From positions 828,938 through 892,937 of the forward strand of contig DATCMI010000001.1 in the NCBI GenBank assembly GCA_036563485.1: DNA of 64,000 bases. Direction: 5' to 3'. Position 1 is the stretch's first letter. Every line of letters begins with the position of its first letter. This document shows positions 20,356 through 29,091 of this stretch, in pieces. Position numbers and translations under genes: made by a program. The notes under the pieces were generated by a model. That model did not search any database. It was not told where the DNA came from and saw only the letters and a program-made list of their open reading frames with translations. The stretch comes from Sphingomicrobium sp. GTDB taxonomy: Bacteria > Pseudomonadota > Alphaproteobacteria > Sphingomonadales > Sphingomonadaceae.

Positions 20356-22518
20356 ATGACCGCTTCACCGCTGGAGCTGTGGGGCGGCATCGAATGCTCG
20401 GTCGTCCGCATCGGCGACGAGTTCCGCAACCAGGTAGTCGAGACCGGCCATGCTGCGCGCATGGCCGATCTCGACGCCATGGCCGAAATGGGCGTCAAGG
20501 CTGTCCGCTACCCGATCCTATGGGAGACGGTGGCGCCGGAAGTCCCGACCGAGCTAGACTTCAGCTGGCACGACAAGCGCCTCGAGCGGCTTCGCGAGCT
20601 CGGCATTCGCGTCATCGGCGGGCTCATCCACCACGGCTCCGGGCCGCGCTACACCGACTATCTCGATCCCAAATTCCCGGACCTGCTGGCCGATTATGCC
20701 GGCAAGGTCGCGCGCCGCTATCCGTGGATCGACGCCTGGACGCCCATCAACGAGCCGCTGACGACCGCGCGGCTATCCTGCCTCTACGGCCACTGGCACC
20801 CGCACAAGAACGACATTGACTCGACCTTCCGGGCGACGGTCATTCAGTGCCAAGGCATCCTTCGCGCGATGAAGGCGATCCGGCACAGCATCCCCGATGC
20901 CGAGCTGATCGTCACCGAAGATGTCGGCAAGAGCTTTTCGACGCCCGAGCTCGCCTATCAGGCCGAGCATGAAAACCACCGCCGCTGGCTCAGCTTCGAC
21001 CTGCTCACCGGCCGTGTCGTTCCCGGCCACCCGTTATACACTTGGTTGCGCAACCGATGCGCGACGGAGGAGCAGCTCGCCGAACTGGCGACCGGTGAAG
21101 GCACGCCGAGCATCATCGGCTTCGACCATTATCTGACCAGCGAGCGGTTCCTCGATCACCGCGTCAAACGCTACCCCGATGTCGCGCCCGGTTCGAACGG
21201 CAAGGACACTTACGTCGACTTGGAAGCCGTCCGAATTGCGCGCCTGCGCCCGCAGCTCGGCCACGCGCCGCGGCTTCGCGAAACGTGGGAGCGCTACAAG
21301 CTGCCGATTGCCATCACCGAGGTCCATCACGGCTGCTCGCGCGAAGAGCAGGTGCGCTGGCTCCACGAGGCGTGGCGCGCGGCCGAGGCCGAACGCAAGC
21401 GCGGCGCCGACATTCGCGCAGTCACCATCTGGGCGCTGTTCGGGATGGTCGACTGGCGCTCCGTCCTGACTCGCCGCGACGGCATCTATGACGTCGGCGC
21501 GTTCGACACCCGCGGCGAGACACCGCGCCCGACAATGGTCGCCAAGGCGGCAGCGAAGCTCGCGCGCGGAGAGAAACTGGCGCATCCGGTGCTCGACCTC
21601 CCCGGCTGGTGGCGCCGCCCGGGCCGAACCCACAGCCGCCGCAAGTTTGAAATGCTCCCCAGCGACTGCAGCAAGTTCCGGCCGCTGCTGATCACCGGTG
21701 GCACGGGCACGCTTGGCAAGGCGTTTGCGAAGATCTGCGCCCATCGCGGCCTGCCCCATGTGCTGACCACGCGCGCGGACCTCGACATCACCGACGAGGC
21801 GTCGATCGCCGCGGTGATCGAGCGTCACAAGCCGTGGGCCATCATCAACACAGCGGGCTTCGTCCGGACCTGGGAAGCCGAAGAGAAATATGACGAGTGC
21901 ATGGCTGCGAACGCGATCGGGCCGGAGCTCCTCGGACGCGCTTGCCAGGCCGCGGGCATCCCGCTCGTCACTTTCTCGTCCGACCTGGTGTTCGACGGCA
22001 AGGCGGGGCGCCCGTACGTCGAGCCTGACAAGCCGACCCCGGCCTGCGCCTACGGCCGCAGCAAGGCCGAGGCCGAGCAGCGCCTGATGGCGATCGATTC
22101 CGACGCGCTAATCATCCGCACCAGCGCCTTCTTCGGACCGTGGGACAAGTACAATTTCCTGTTCGACACGATCGAGAAGCTGCGGCGCGGCGAGGAAGTC
22201 GTGGCCAGCGACCGCACCTATGTGTCGCCGACCTACGTCCCCGACCTCGTCCACGCGACGCTCGACCTCCTGCTCGATGGCGAGACCGGCATTTGGCACC
22301 TGACCAACCAGGGCGCGGTCAGCTGGCACGAACTTGCCAAGGAAGCGGCGACCGCTGCCAACCTGGACCGGAGCAAGATCCGCCTCGTCCGCGCGGCAGA
22401 GGATGACGAAGAGGCCGACACCAGCCTGTCGAGCAAGCGCGGTCTTCTCCTCCGGCCGCTCGACCAGGCGCTCAGCGATTTCGTCAGTTCGAACGAGGCG
22501 CTTCGCGCGTCTTTGTAG
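20356..22518 (+). CDS. Fusion of glycoside hydrolase family 1-like and RmlD-like reductase
   Basis: This 720-residue protein joins two enzymes. Residues 1-410 form a TIM barrel of family 1 type: the acid/base glutamate is E133 in TPINEP and a nucleophile-like glutamate is E322 in AITEVHHG, where the family norm is ITENG. Residues 440-720 are an extended SDR of the dTDP-4-dehydrorhamnose reductase type: GGTGTLG at 448-454, FSSDLVFDG near 540 and the catalytic YGRSK (Y566, K570). No signal peptide is present, so the hydrolase-like half is cytoplasmic. With the two genes before it, it is likely to help make a nucleotide sugar or glycan. The 3' end overlaps the convergent gene by 35 bases. Confidence 0.82.
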   Translation: MTASPLELWGGIECSVVRIGDEFRNQVVETGHAARMADLDAMAEMGVKAVRYPILWETVAPEVPTELDFSWHDKRLERLRELGIRVIGGLIHHGSGPRYTDYLDPKFPDLLADYAGKVARRYPWIDAWTPINEPLTTARLSCLYGHWHPHKNDIDSTFRATVIQCQGILRAMKAIRHSIPDAELIVTEDVGKSFSTPELAYQAEHENHRRWLSFDLLTGRVVPGHPLYTWLRNRCATEEQLAELATGEGTPSIIGFDHYLTSERFLDHRVKRYPDVAPGSNGKDTYVDLEAVRIARLRPQLGHAPRLRETWERYKLPIAITEVHHGCSREEQVRWLHEAWRAAEAERKRGADIRAVTIWALFGMVDWRSVLTRRDGIYDVGAFDTRGETPRPTMVAKAAAKLARGEKLAHPVLDLPGWWRRPGRTHSRRKFEMLPSDCSKFRPLLITGGTGTLGKAFAKICAHRGLPHVLTTRADLDITDEASIAAVIERHKPWAIINTAGFVRTWEAEEKYDECMAANAIGPELLGRACQAAGIPLVTFSSDLVFDGKAGRPYVEPDKPTPACAYGRSKAEAEQRLMAIDSDALIIRTSAFFGPWDKYNFLFDTIEKLRRGEEVVASDRTYVSPTYVPDLVHATLDLLLDGETGIWHLTNQGAVSWHELAKEAATAANLDRSKIRLVRAAEDDEEADTSLSSKRGLLLRPLDQALSDFVSSNEALRASL

Positions 22519-23590
22519 GCGGCGGCGGCGGCGCCGCGAGGTCCCGCAGATGCGGATAGCGCGCCTCCATGATGGATTTGCTCTCCGGAATGCTGAGGTG
22601 GATCAGCGGTGCGCTGCCGCAGCGCTTGCGCAGCTCGGCCACCATCGGCGCGTCCTCGCTGATCCCGATCGGCCCGGCCCAGGTGAAGCTTTCGCCTATG
22701 CGGCCAAGGTGACGCGGCTCGCTCGTGCGGGTGCGCAGCGCGAGATAGCCCTGCCGGTCGACGTACAGGCCGACCTCCCGAGGAAAATAAGCGAGCGACA
22801 GCTTGCCGCTCGGGACGCCGTTCTCGACGAAGAAGCAGCCGTCCTTCAGCACGATTCGGCCGTGAAAGCCGGCCATGTGGATCATCCCAAGCGCGCGGTC
22901 GCCGTGGGGAAAGATGCGAACGCCCGCGGCCGCCGCAGGATCGACCTCCGGGCCCACCGCCGAAGCCGTGAACTTGAGGTTGAGGAATTCAGGCAGCGTG
23001 CTCCATCCGTTGCGCCGAGCGATCGCCGCAAACTCTTCCTCGCTTACGACCATGTCGATGTCGGCCGTGCCGCGCCGCGCGTTCATGCCGTAGCCGGTAA
23101 CCAGCCGCTCCTCGCCGAAGCGCTCGATCCACGGCTGCGCCAACCGCTGCAGCTCGCCCCGCGTGTAGCGTGAGCTGCGCGCCTTCACGCGCGGGCTGCT
23201 GGTATATTTCGCGAGCGTCTTTTGCGGGTCGCGCTTGAAGTAGAGCACATAAGCCCAGTCCGGCCTGTGGATTAGCTCCACGTCGGTATAATTGCCGCGC
23301 TCCTTCTTGCGGATCTCGGCCATCAGTCGCTCGAACCTAGGGCGGAACGCCTCCTGCTCGCGCATGCGCTTTGCCGCTTCCGCGTTCGAAACGCCGGCTA
23401 GCTCCGCATAATAAGTGCGTTCGTTCTGCAGCTTGCGTGCTTCGGGCGGCGGAGCCGGTGAGACCGGCGCCTCGCCGATCGACCAGAAGCCCGAAGCCTC
23501 CACCTTGGCGCCGAGCGGAGCGGCAACCGGCTGCGGCGGGGCGCCGCCAAAACCCAGGGCTGCAATGGCAGTCATGATCAGGCTACGCAT
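22484..23590 (-). CDS. Secreted protein of unknown function
   Basis: I do not recognise this family. The 368-residue protein has a hydrophobic start (MRSLIMTAIAALGFGGAPPQP) that looks like a signal peptide with a proline-rich cleavage region. The mature part contains GYGMNARRGTADIDMVVSEEEF, HPLM-free mixed segments, and a proline stretch near the C-terminus (APPPPP). The middle section (about 235-290) with FHGRIVLKDGCFF and VYVD-like strands looks beta-rich. GGAGGA lies just upstream of the ATG at 23590, which fixes the start. It is convergent with the GH1/RmlD gene and divergent from the histidine phosphatase. Confidence 0.6.
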   Translation of the reverse strand: MRSLIMTAIAALGFGGAPPQPVAAPLGAKVEASGFWSIGEAPVSPAPPPEARKLQNERTYYAELAGVSNAEAAKRMREQEAFRPRFERLMAEIRKKERGNYTDVELIHRPDWAYVLYFKRDPQKTLAKYTSSPRVKARSSRYTRGELQRLAQPWIERFGEERLVTGYGMNARRGTADIDMVVSEEEFAAIARRNGWSTLPEFLNLKFTASAVGPEVDPAAAAGVRIFPHGDRALGMIHMAGFHGRIVLKDGCFFVENGVPSGKLSLAYFPREVGLYVDRQGYLALRTRTSEPRHLGRIGESFTWAGPIGISEDAPMVAELRKRCGSAPLIHLSIPESKSIMEARYPHLRDLAAPPPPPTKTREAPRSN

Positions 23591-23657
23591 ACTGTCCTCC
23601 GGCTGAACCTTAACGCAGGTTCGAGCTTTCTCACTGCTGAAGGAGATCGAGGAACGC

Positions 23658-24422
23658 ATGCGCCAGAACTGGCCCCAACGCCTGTGGCTCGTCCGGCATG
23701 GTCAGAGCCAGGGCAATGTCGCCCGCGACAAGGCGGACGAAGCCGGCGCGCACATGATCGACATCGAAATGCGCGACGTCGACGTGCCCCTGTCGCAGCT
23801 CGGCCGCGAGCAGGCCGAGGCGGCAGGACGCTGGTTCGCCGCGCTTCCCGCCGACGAGCGCCCCGAGATCATCCTCTCCTCGCCCTACATCCGCGCGCGC
23901 CAGACGGCCGAAATCATCTGCAAGCAGGGCGCGCTTTCCGGCGGCCCCGCGCGCACGATCATCGACGAGCGCCTGCGCGAGCGCGAGTTCGGCATCTTCG
24001 ACCGCCTGACCACGCTCGGCATCCGCGACCGGTTTCCGGAGGAGGCCGAGCACCGGAAGCGGCTCGGCAAATTCTATCACCGCCCGCCTGGCGGCGAGAG
24101 CTGGGCCGACGTGATCCTGCGCCTGCGGTCGATGCTCAACACGATCAACCTGCATTATTGCGATCGCCGCGTGCTGGTCGTCGCGCACCAGGTCGTGGTG
24201 CTCTGCTTCCGCTATATCCTCGAAGAGCTCGACGAGCAGCAGATCCTCGCCATCGACAAGCAGGCCGACGTCCTCAACTGCGGCATCTGCGCCTTCGACT
24301 TCGAACCGGACGTCAAAGGCCTCTGCGCCCCCGCGCTGAGCCTGTGGAACCATGGCGCTCCGCTCGAGGATGAAGGCGCGCCCAAGACCTCCGAACCCGA
24401 CGAAGTGACCGGCACGCGATGA
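23658..24422 (+). CDS. Histidine phosphatase superfamily protein
   Basis: The 254-residue protein has the phospho-accepting histidine H14 in LVRHGQSQGN, a second histidine H177 in VVAHQVVVL, and the arginine/glutamate pair in SPYIRARQTAE and ERLREREFG. Without the long insert of mutases it is expected to be a phosphatase. Substrate is unknown; small phosphorylated metabolites are usual. The ATG follows GAGGAAC. Its stop overlaps nnrD by four bases, so it may act with the NAD(P)H repair enzyme. Confidence 0.83.
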   Translation: MRQNWPQRLWLVRHGQSQGNVARDKADEAGAHMIDIEMRDVDVPLSQLGREQAEAAGRWFAALPADERPEIILSSPYIRARQTAEIICKQGALSGGPARTIIDERLREREFGIFDRLTTLGIRDRFPEEAEHRKRLGKFYHRPPGGESWADVILRLRSMLNTINLHYCDRRVLVVAHQVVVLCFRYILEELDEQQILAIDKQADVLNCGICAFDFEPDVKGLCAPALSLWNHGAPLEDEGAPKTSEPDEVTGTR

Positions 24423-25285
24423 AGGCGACGCCGATCACTGCCGACAGTTTGAAAGACCATCCCCTGCCGCCGGTCATCGACGGCGACAAGGAAACCAAGG
24501 GTCGCCTTCTCGTCCTCGCCGGAAGCCGCGATGTGCCCGGCGCGGCGCTGCTCGCCGCCGAGGCAGCGATGCGCGCGGGCGCCGGCAAGCTCCGCATCGC
24601 GACGGTCGAAAGCGTCGCCGCGCACATCGCCGTGGCAATGCCCGAAGCCATGGTGTTCGGCCTGCCGCAGGCGAAGGACGGTGGCTTTGCCGGCGATGCC
24701 GTCGAGCCGATGCGCAAGGCGGCCGAGGACGTCGACGCGGTGATTGCCGGCCCGGGCGTCAAGAAAGGCGACGTCTGCAAGTGCATGACGGACGTGCTGC
24801 TCGAAACCGACTCCGCACTCGCGCTCGACGTCGCCTTCCTGCGCACGCTCGAGCCGCTTCACGAGCGGGAGCTCAATCGCTCGAGCGCCCCGGTCCTGCT
24901 CCCCAACGCGCCGGAGCTTGCCGCGCTGCTCGACTGCGACTCCGATAAGGTCGAGGACGATCCCGTCGGCTGCGGGATCCGTGCGGCGGAGCTCTATCGC
25001 TCGATCGTCCTCGTCAAAGGCGTGATCAGCCATGTCGTGACCCCCGACCGCCGCTGCTGGCGTTTCGAGGGCGGTGCGCCCGGCCTCGGCGTATCGGGGA
25101 GCGGCGACGTCCTCGCGGGCATCGTCGGGGGCCTGCTTGCGCGCGGTGCCGAGCCGCTCAACGCGTTGCTCTGGTCGGTGTGGTTGCACGGCGAAGCCGG
25201 TGCCCGTCTGGCAGAAAAGGTCGGCCCGATCGGCTTCCTCGCCCGCGAGATCGCCGGCGAAATTCCGGCGCTACTGCCCCGCTGA
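24419..25285 (+). CDS. nnrD: ADP/ATP-dependent NAD(P)H-hydrate dehydratase
   Basis: NnrD repairs damaged NAD(P)H hydrate. The 288-residue protein is the C-terminal half of the YjeF family: GRLLVLAGSRDVPGAA near 29-44, the ribokinase-like nucleotide motif NAPELAALL, and the strongly conserved GSGDVLAGIVGGLLA near 223-237 with the catalytic aspartate. The epimerase half (NnrE) is absent from this chain and from the neighbouring genes. The ATG overlaps the upstream phosphatase (ATGA). Its 3' end overlaps pyk by 15 bases, convergent. Confidence 0.86.
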   Translation: MKATPITADSLKDHPLPPVIDGDKETKGRLLVLAGSRDVPGAALLAAEAAMRAGAGKLRIATVESVAAHIAVAMPEAMVFGLPQAKDGGFAGDAVEPMRKAAEDVDAVIAGPGVKKGDVCKCMTDVLLETDSALALDVAFLRTLEPLHERELNRSSAPVLLPNAPELAALLDCDSDKVEDDPVGCGIRAAELYRSIVLVKGVISHVVTPDRRCWRFEGGAPGLGVSGSGDVLAGIVGGLLARGAEPLNALLWSVWLHGEAGARLAEKVGPIGFLAREIAGEIPALLPR

Positions 25286-26752
25286 ACCCTGGTAGCGGTC
25301 GAGCTCGTCGCCGGCGAGCCGCACCACGTGAAGCACGTTGGTCGACCCTGCCGTGCCGAACGGAATGCCGGCCATGATGATCACCCGGTCGCCGCCCTTG
25401 GCGATCTCGTGACGGAGCGCCATCCGTTTGGCCTTCTCGACCATTTCTTCGAAGCTCGAGACGTCGCGGGTGTGGACGCCCGTCACGCCCCAATAAAGGC
25501 CCATACGGCGCGACGTCGTGTGCGAATGGCTCATCGCCAGCAGCGGCACCGACGGACGCTCGCGCGCGATCCGCCGCGCCGTCGACCCGGAGCTCGTATA
25601 GCAAAGCATCGCCGCCGCGGAGATGGTGGTGGCGATCTGGCGCGCCGATCCGGCTAGCGCGTCGGCGGTGGTCGGCTCCAGCCGCGTTTGCGTGAAGTGG
25701 ATCCGGCCATGATAGGACGGATCGCTCTCCACGCTGGTCGCGATGCGGTCCATCATGTGCACCGCCTCGCACGGATATTTGCCCGCCGCGCTTTCGGCCG
25801 ACAGCATCACCGCATCGGCGCCGTCGTAGATTGCCGTCGCAACGTCGCTCACTTCTGCCCGGGTCGGCGTCGGCGACGAAATCATGGATTCAAGCATCTG
25901 CGTCGCGACGACCACCGGCTTGCCGAACTGGCGGGCGGTGGCGACGATGCGGTTCTGGAGCGGCGGCACCTGCTCTGGCGGCAGCTCGACGCCCAGGTCG
26001 CCTCGCGCGACCATTACCGCGTCGGCAAGCGCGATGATGTCGTTCAACCGATCGATCGCCGCGGGCTTCTCGATCTTGGCAAGAAGCGCGGCCCGGTCGC
26101 CGATCAGCGATCGCGCTTCCGCAACATCCTCGGGCCGCTGAACGAACGACAAGGCGACCCAGTCTGCCTTTTGCTCGAGCGCGAACTTCAGGTCCTCGCG
26201 GTCCTTTTCGGTAAGCGCCGGGATCGGCACCACCACGTCGGGCACGTTGACGCCCTTGTTGTCCGAAACCGTGCCGCCGACTTTCACTTCGGTGACGATC
26301 CGGTCGCCGCCGGCTTCGATCACGTTCAGCCGCACCTTGCCGTCGTCGATCAGGATGTTCGTGCCGGGCCGAACCGCTTCGAACAGCTCCGCGTGCGGCA
26401 GCTGGACGCGCTGCGAATCGCCAGCTTCCTCGCTGCGGTCGAGGACGAAGCGGCCACCCTTTTCGAGGACCGTCTTGCCGCCGTCGAACTGGCCGACGCG
26501 CAGCTTCGGCCCCTGCAGGTCGAACAGGATCGTCGTCGGCCGATGAAATTCCTTTTCCAACGCCCGGATCGCGGCAACCAGCTTCGCCTTGGTCTCATGG
26601 TCGCCATGGCTCATGTTGATGCGGAAGGCGTCGGCGCCTGCGACCATCAACCTGCGGATCATGTCCGGATCGCTGGAAGCCGGGCCCAGCGTTGCGAGGA
26701 TCTTCACCTTGCGGGTGCGGGGGGCAAGCGTCTCGGTCACGGGGGTGGCCAT
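25271..26752 (-). CDS. pyk: Pyruvate kinase
   Basis: Pyruvate kinase makes pyruvate and ATP from phosphoenolpyruvate and ADP. The 493-residue protein shows RKVKILATLGPASSD at the N-terminus, DLQGPKLRVG in the active-site barrel, the catalytic lysine region LAKIEKPAAI, and MVARGDLGVELP. The C-terminal allosteric domain is complete. It is divergent from gapR and overlaps nnrD convergently. Confidence 0.95.
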   Translation of the reverse strand: MATPVTETLAPRTRKVKILATLGPASSDPDMIRRLMVAGADAFRINMSHGDHETKAKLVAAIRALEKEFHRPTTILFDLQGPKLRVGQFDGGKTVLEKGGRFVLDRSEEAGDSQRVQLPHAELFEAVRPGTNILIDDGKVRLNVIEAGGDRIVTEVKVGGTVSDNKGVNVPDVVVPIPALTEKDREDLKFALEQKADWVALSFVQRPEDVAEARSLIGDRAALLAKIEKPAAIDRLNDIIALADAVMVARGDLGVELPPEQVPPLQNRIVATARQFGKPVVVATQMLESMISSPTPTRAEVSDVATAIYDGADAVMLSAESAAGKYPCEAVHMMDRIATSVESDPSYHGRIHFTQTRLEPTTADALAGSARQIATTISAAAMLCYTSSGSTARRIARERPSVPLLAMSHSHTTSRRMGLYWGVTGVHTRDVSSFEEMVEKAKRMALRHEIAKGGDRVIIMAGIPFGTAGSTNVLHVVRLAGDELDRYQGSAGQ

Positions 26753-26816
26753 AGCTGCTTGATATGGCGGTTCAAGGCGCTAGAGCCCGCGACATAACCT
26801 GCATTGGAGTTTGAAT

Positions 26817-27056
26817 ATGGCGGAAGGCACCGTCGCGGCCGACCAGCTGCGGCTGTTCATCGAGCGGATCGAACGGCTCGAGGAAGAAAAGAAGGGCATC
26901 AGCGACGACATTCGCGATGTCTATGCCGAGGCGAAAGCGAACGGTTACGACCCGAAGATCATGCGCATGGTCGTCCGCCTCAGGAAGATGGAAACGCACA
27001 CCCGGCAGGAGCAGGACGCGATCCTCGAAACCTATCGCAACGCGATCGGCTGCTAG
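26817..27056 (+). CDS. gapR: GapR/DUF2312 nucleoid-associated protein
   Basis: GapR binds overtwisted, AT-rich DNA ahead of replication and transcription in Caulobacter and is nearly universal in alphaproteobacteria. The 79-residue protein has the family signature: [17 protein letters not shown], the [15 protein letters not shown] segment, and MVVRLRKM followed by [15 protein letters not shown]. The ATG at 26817 is eight bases after GGAG; a TTG six bases earlier is a less good start. It is a single gene between pyk (divergent) and a repeat pair. Confidence 0.9.
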   Translation: MAEGTVAADQLRLFIERIERLEEEKKGISDDIRDVYAEAKANGYDPKIMRMVVRLRKMETHTRQEQDAILETYRNAIGC

Positions 27057-27070
27057 CCGCTTATCTTCTT

Positions 27071-27158
27071 CCGTTCGCCCTGAGCTTGTCGAAGGGCTGC
27101 TTTCTTCTTTACGTCGTCACAAGGAACGGCAGGGCTTCGACAAGCTCAGCCCGAACGG
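27071..27158. repeat. Inverted repeat pair A, sphingomonad intergenic type
   Basis: Two 29-base arms, 27071-27099 and 27130-27158, are near-perfect inverted copies around the core CTGAGCTTGTCGAAG. They differ only in triplets flanking the core (CCC and GGG in one, GGG and CCC in the other), so each arm can also fold on its own. The loop is 30 bases. It lies between gapR and yebC; a second copy follows ruvC. The pattern resembles repetitive extragenic palindromes, known to be plentiful in sphingomonads. Confidence 0.8.
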
Positions 27159-27172
27159 TTTAGGTTGGACCA

Positions 27173-27916
27173 ATGGCAGGCCACAGTAAATTCAAGAACA
27201 TCATGCACCGCAAGGGCGCGCAGGATAAGAAGCGCTCGGCGATGTTTTCCAAGCTCAGCCGCGAAATCACCGTCGCGGCCAAGATGGGCCTGCCCGACCC
27301 CGACGCCAACGCTCGCCTGCGCGCGGCGGTGATCGCCGCCCGCGCCCAGTCGATGCCGAAGGACAATATCCAGCGCGCGATCGACAAGGCTTCCGGCTCC
27401 GACGCCGAGAATTATGAAGAGATCCGCTACGAGGGCTTCGGCCCTGCGGGCGTTGCGCTGATCGTCGAAGCCCTGACCGACAACCGCAACCGCACCGCGA
27501 CCAACGTCCGAACCGCGTTTTCGAAGAACGGCGGCAACCTCGGCGCGAGCGGCAGCGTCAGCCACGGGTTCGAGCGGGTCGGACTGATCGAATATCCGGC
27601 GAGCGCCGGCGATTCCGACAAGGTGCTCGAAGCCGCGATCGAGGCGGGTGCCGACGATGTCGAAAGCGACGAGGAAGGCCACCGCATCTGGACCAGCGTC
27701 GACAGCCTGCACGAAGTCTCCAAGGCGCTCGAAGGCCTGCTCGGCGAAGGCGAAGGCGCGAAGCTCGCCTGGAAGCCCTCGACCGAAGTCGAAGTTCGCG
27801 GCGACGACGCGGCGACGCTGATGAAGCTCATCGACGCGCTCGAGGACGATGACGATGTCCAAACCGTCTGGGGCAATTACGACGTGCCCGAGGAAGAGCT
27901 GGAGAAGCTCGCCTGA
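27173..27916 (+). CDS. yebC: YebC/PmpR family protein
   Basis: The 247-residue protein begins [21 protein letters not shown] and has the [13 protein letters not shown] and [21 protein letters not shown] signatures of the family. Members have been described as DNA-binding regulators and, more recently, as factors relieving ribosome stalling. The gene is commonly next to ruvC, as here. Its TGA stop lies inside the ruvC start (CTGA), so ruvC translation is probably coupled to it. Confidence 0.93.
   Translation: MAGHSKFKNIMHRKGAQDKKRSAMFSKLSREITVAAKMGLPDPDANARLRAAVIAARAQSMPKDNIQRAIDKASGSDAENYEEIRYEGFGPAGVALIVEALTDNRNRTATNVRTAFSKNGGNLGASGSVSHGFERVGLIEYPASAGDSDKVLEAAIEAGADDVESDEEGHRIWTSVDSLHEVSKALEGLLGEGEGAKLAWKPSTEVEVRGDDAATLMKLIDALEDDDDVQTVWGNYDVPEEELEKLA
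27901..27915 (+). promoter_or_regulatory. Ribosome binding site and CTG start of ruvC
   Basis: GGAG at 27901-27904 is followed, eight bases later, by CTG at 27913-27915. No ATG, GTG or TTG occurs in this frame between the upstream in-frame TGA at 27850 and the CTG. The CTG overlaps the yebC stop by two bases. Confidence 0.7.
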
Positions 27917-28410
27917 AAGTCCTCGGTCTCGACCCCGGGCTCGGCACCACCGGCTGGGGGCTGATCGAAGCTGAGGGCAATCGCCTATCCCACATCGCCA
28001 ACGGCCAGCTGAAGACCGAAACCGGGGCGCCGCTGCCGCAACGGCTCGCTCATTTGGCGACCCAGCTCGAAGCGCTCCTCGCCGACCATGCGCCAGCCGC
28101 GGCTGCGGTCGAGGAAGTGTTCGTCAACAAGAACCCGCAATCGACCCTCAAGCTCGGTCATTCCCGCGGCGTGGTCCTGATGTGTGCGGCGCGCAGCGGC
28201 ATCGTGGTCGGCGAATATTCACCGACCCTGGTCAAGAAAGCCGTCGTCGGCACCGGCGCCGCCGAGAAGGCGCAGGTCCATGCAATGATCCAGCGCCTGC
28301 TGCCGGGAGCGAAGATCGCGGGGCCGGATGCCGCCGACGCTCTCGCGGTCGCCATCACTCACGCGCATCATCTGGCGAGCGCGAGGGCCACAAACGTCCG
28401 TTCGGGCTGA
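27913..28410 (+). CDS. ruvC: Holliday junction endonuclease RuvC, probable CTG start
   Basis: RuvC resolves Holliday junctions with RuvAB. From the CTG the protein is 165 residues, and the first catalytic aspartate falls at D7 ([15 protein letters not shown]), exactly the position expected of the family. The other catalytic residues are E67 or E68 ([11 protein letters not shown]), D139 and D142 ([17 protein letters not shown]). The next in-frame ATG/GTG/TTG is a TTG at 28054, which would delete D7. The last residues, NVRSG and the stop, are encoded by the left arm of a sphingomonad repeat. ruvA follows after 81 bases. Confidence 0.9.
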   Translation: MKVLGLDPGLGTTGWGLIEAEGNRLSHIANGQLKTETGAPLPQRLAHLATQLEALLADHAPAAAAVEEVFVNKNPQSTLKLGHSRGVVLMCAARSGIVVGEYSPTLVKKAVVGTGAAEKAQVHAMIQRLLPGAKIAGPDAADALAVAITHAHHLASARATNVRSG

Positions 28411-28475
28411 GCTTGTCGAAGCCCTGTCCTGCTCTAAAGTGAAGAACAGCCCTTCGACAGGCTCAGGGCGAACGA
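28398..28475. repeat. Inverted repeat pair B, overlapping the ruvC 3' end
   Basis: Arms at 28398-28426 and 28447-28475 match repeat A at 27071-27158 in both halves, with one substitution in the right arm (GACAGG for GACAAG). The loop is 20 bases and unrelated in sequence to that of copy A. The ruvC stop codon at 28408-28410 lies inside the left arm. The right arm ends 16 bases before ruvA. Confidence 0.8.
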
Positions 28476-28491
28476 TGGTTGGGGCACTCGA

Positions 28492-29082
28492 TTGATAGCC
28501 AGACTCTCCGGCAAAATCGCTGAACTCGCCGCCGACAGCGCGGTCATCGACGTGGCCGGCGTCGGCTATCTGGTCCAGCTGAGCGGCAAGACCCTCGCCG
28601 CCATCGGCGATGTCGGCACTGAAGTGACACTCACCACCGAACTCCAGGTCCGCGAGGATGCCTGGACATTGTTCGGCTTCGGTTCCCCCGCCGAACGCGA
28701 TGCCTTTCGTGCGCTGACCAGCATTCAGGGCGTCGGCGGCCGCCTCGCGCTCGCGATCCTTTCCACCCTCGCGCCTGACGAACTCGCGCGCGCGGTCGCG
28801 CAGGAAGACAAAGCGATGATCGGCCGCGCCAACGGTGTCGGCCCCAAGCTCGCCGCCCGCATCGCCAACGAGCTGCAGGGCAAGCTCGGCGTTGGCGCGA
28901 TCGGCGGGGCAGCACCCGCGCCGCGCGGAGGCGCCGCGGCCGACGCTTTGTCCGCACTTGCCAATCTCGGCTTCAAGCCCGCCGACGCCGGCGCCGCCGT
29001 CAATGCCGCGGTCGACGAACTCGGTCCCGACGCCACGCTCGACGCGCTCGTCCGGCTGGCGCTCAAGAAAGCGGCGAAGTAG
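28492..29082 (+). CDS. ruvA: Holliday junction branch migration protein RuvA
   Basis: RuvA binds the four-way junction and loads RuvB. The 196-residue protein has domain I ([12 protein letters not shown], beta barrel), two helix-hairpin-helix motifs ([13 protein letters not shown] near 78 and [16 protein letters not shown] near 112), an alanine- and glycine-rich linker and the C-terminal RuvB-contacting domain III (about 150-196). It starts at TTG with only a weak purine run upstream, 16 bases after the repeat. It is followed by DUF1622 and ruvB. Confidence 0.93.
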   Translation: MIARLSGKIAELAADSAVIDVAGVGYLVQLSGKTLAAIGDVGTEVTLTTELQVREDAWTLFGFGSPAERDAFRALTSIQGVGGRLALAILSTLAPDELARAVAQEDKAMIGRANGVGPKLAARIANELQGKLGVGAIGGAAPAPRGGAAADALSALANLGFKPADAGAAVNAAVDELGPDATLDALVRLALKKAAK

Positions 29083-29091
29083 CCTCGCGAT

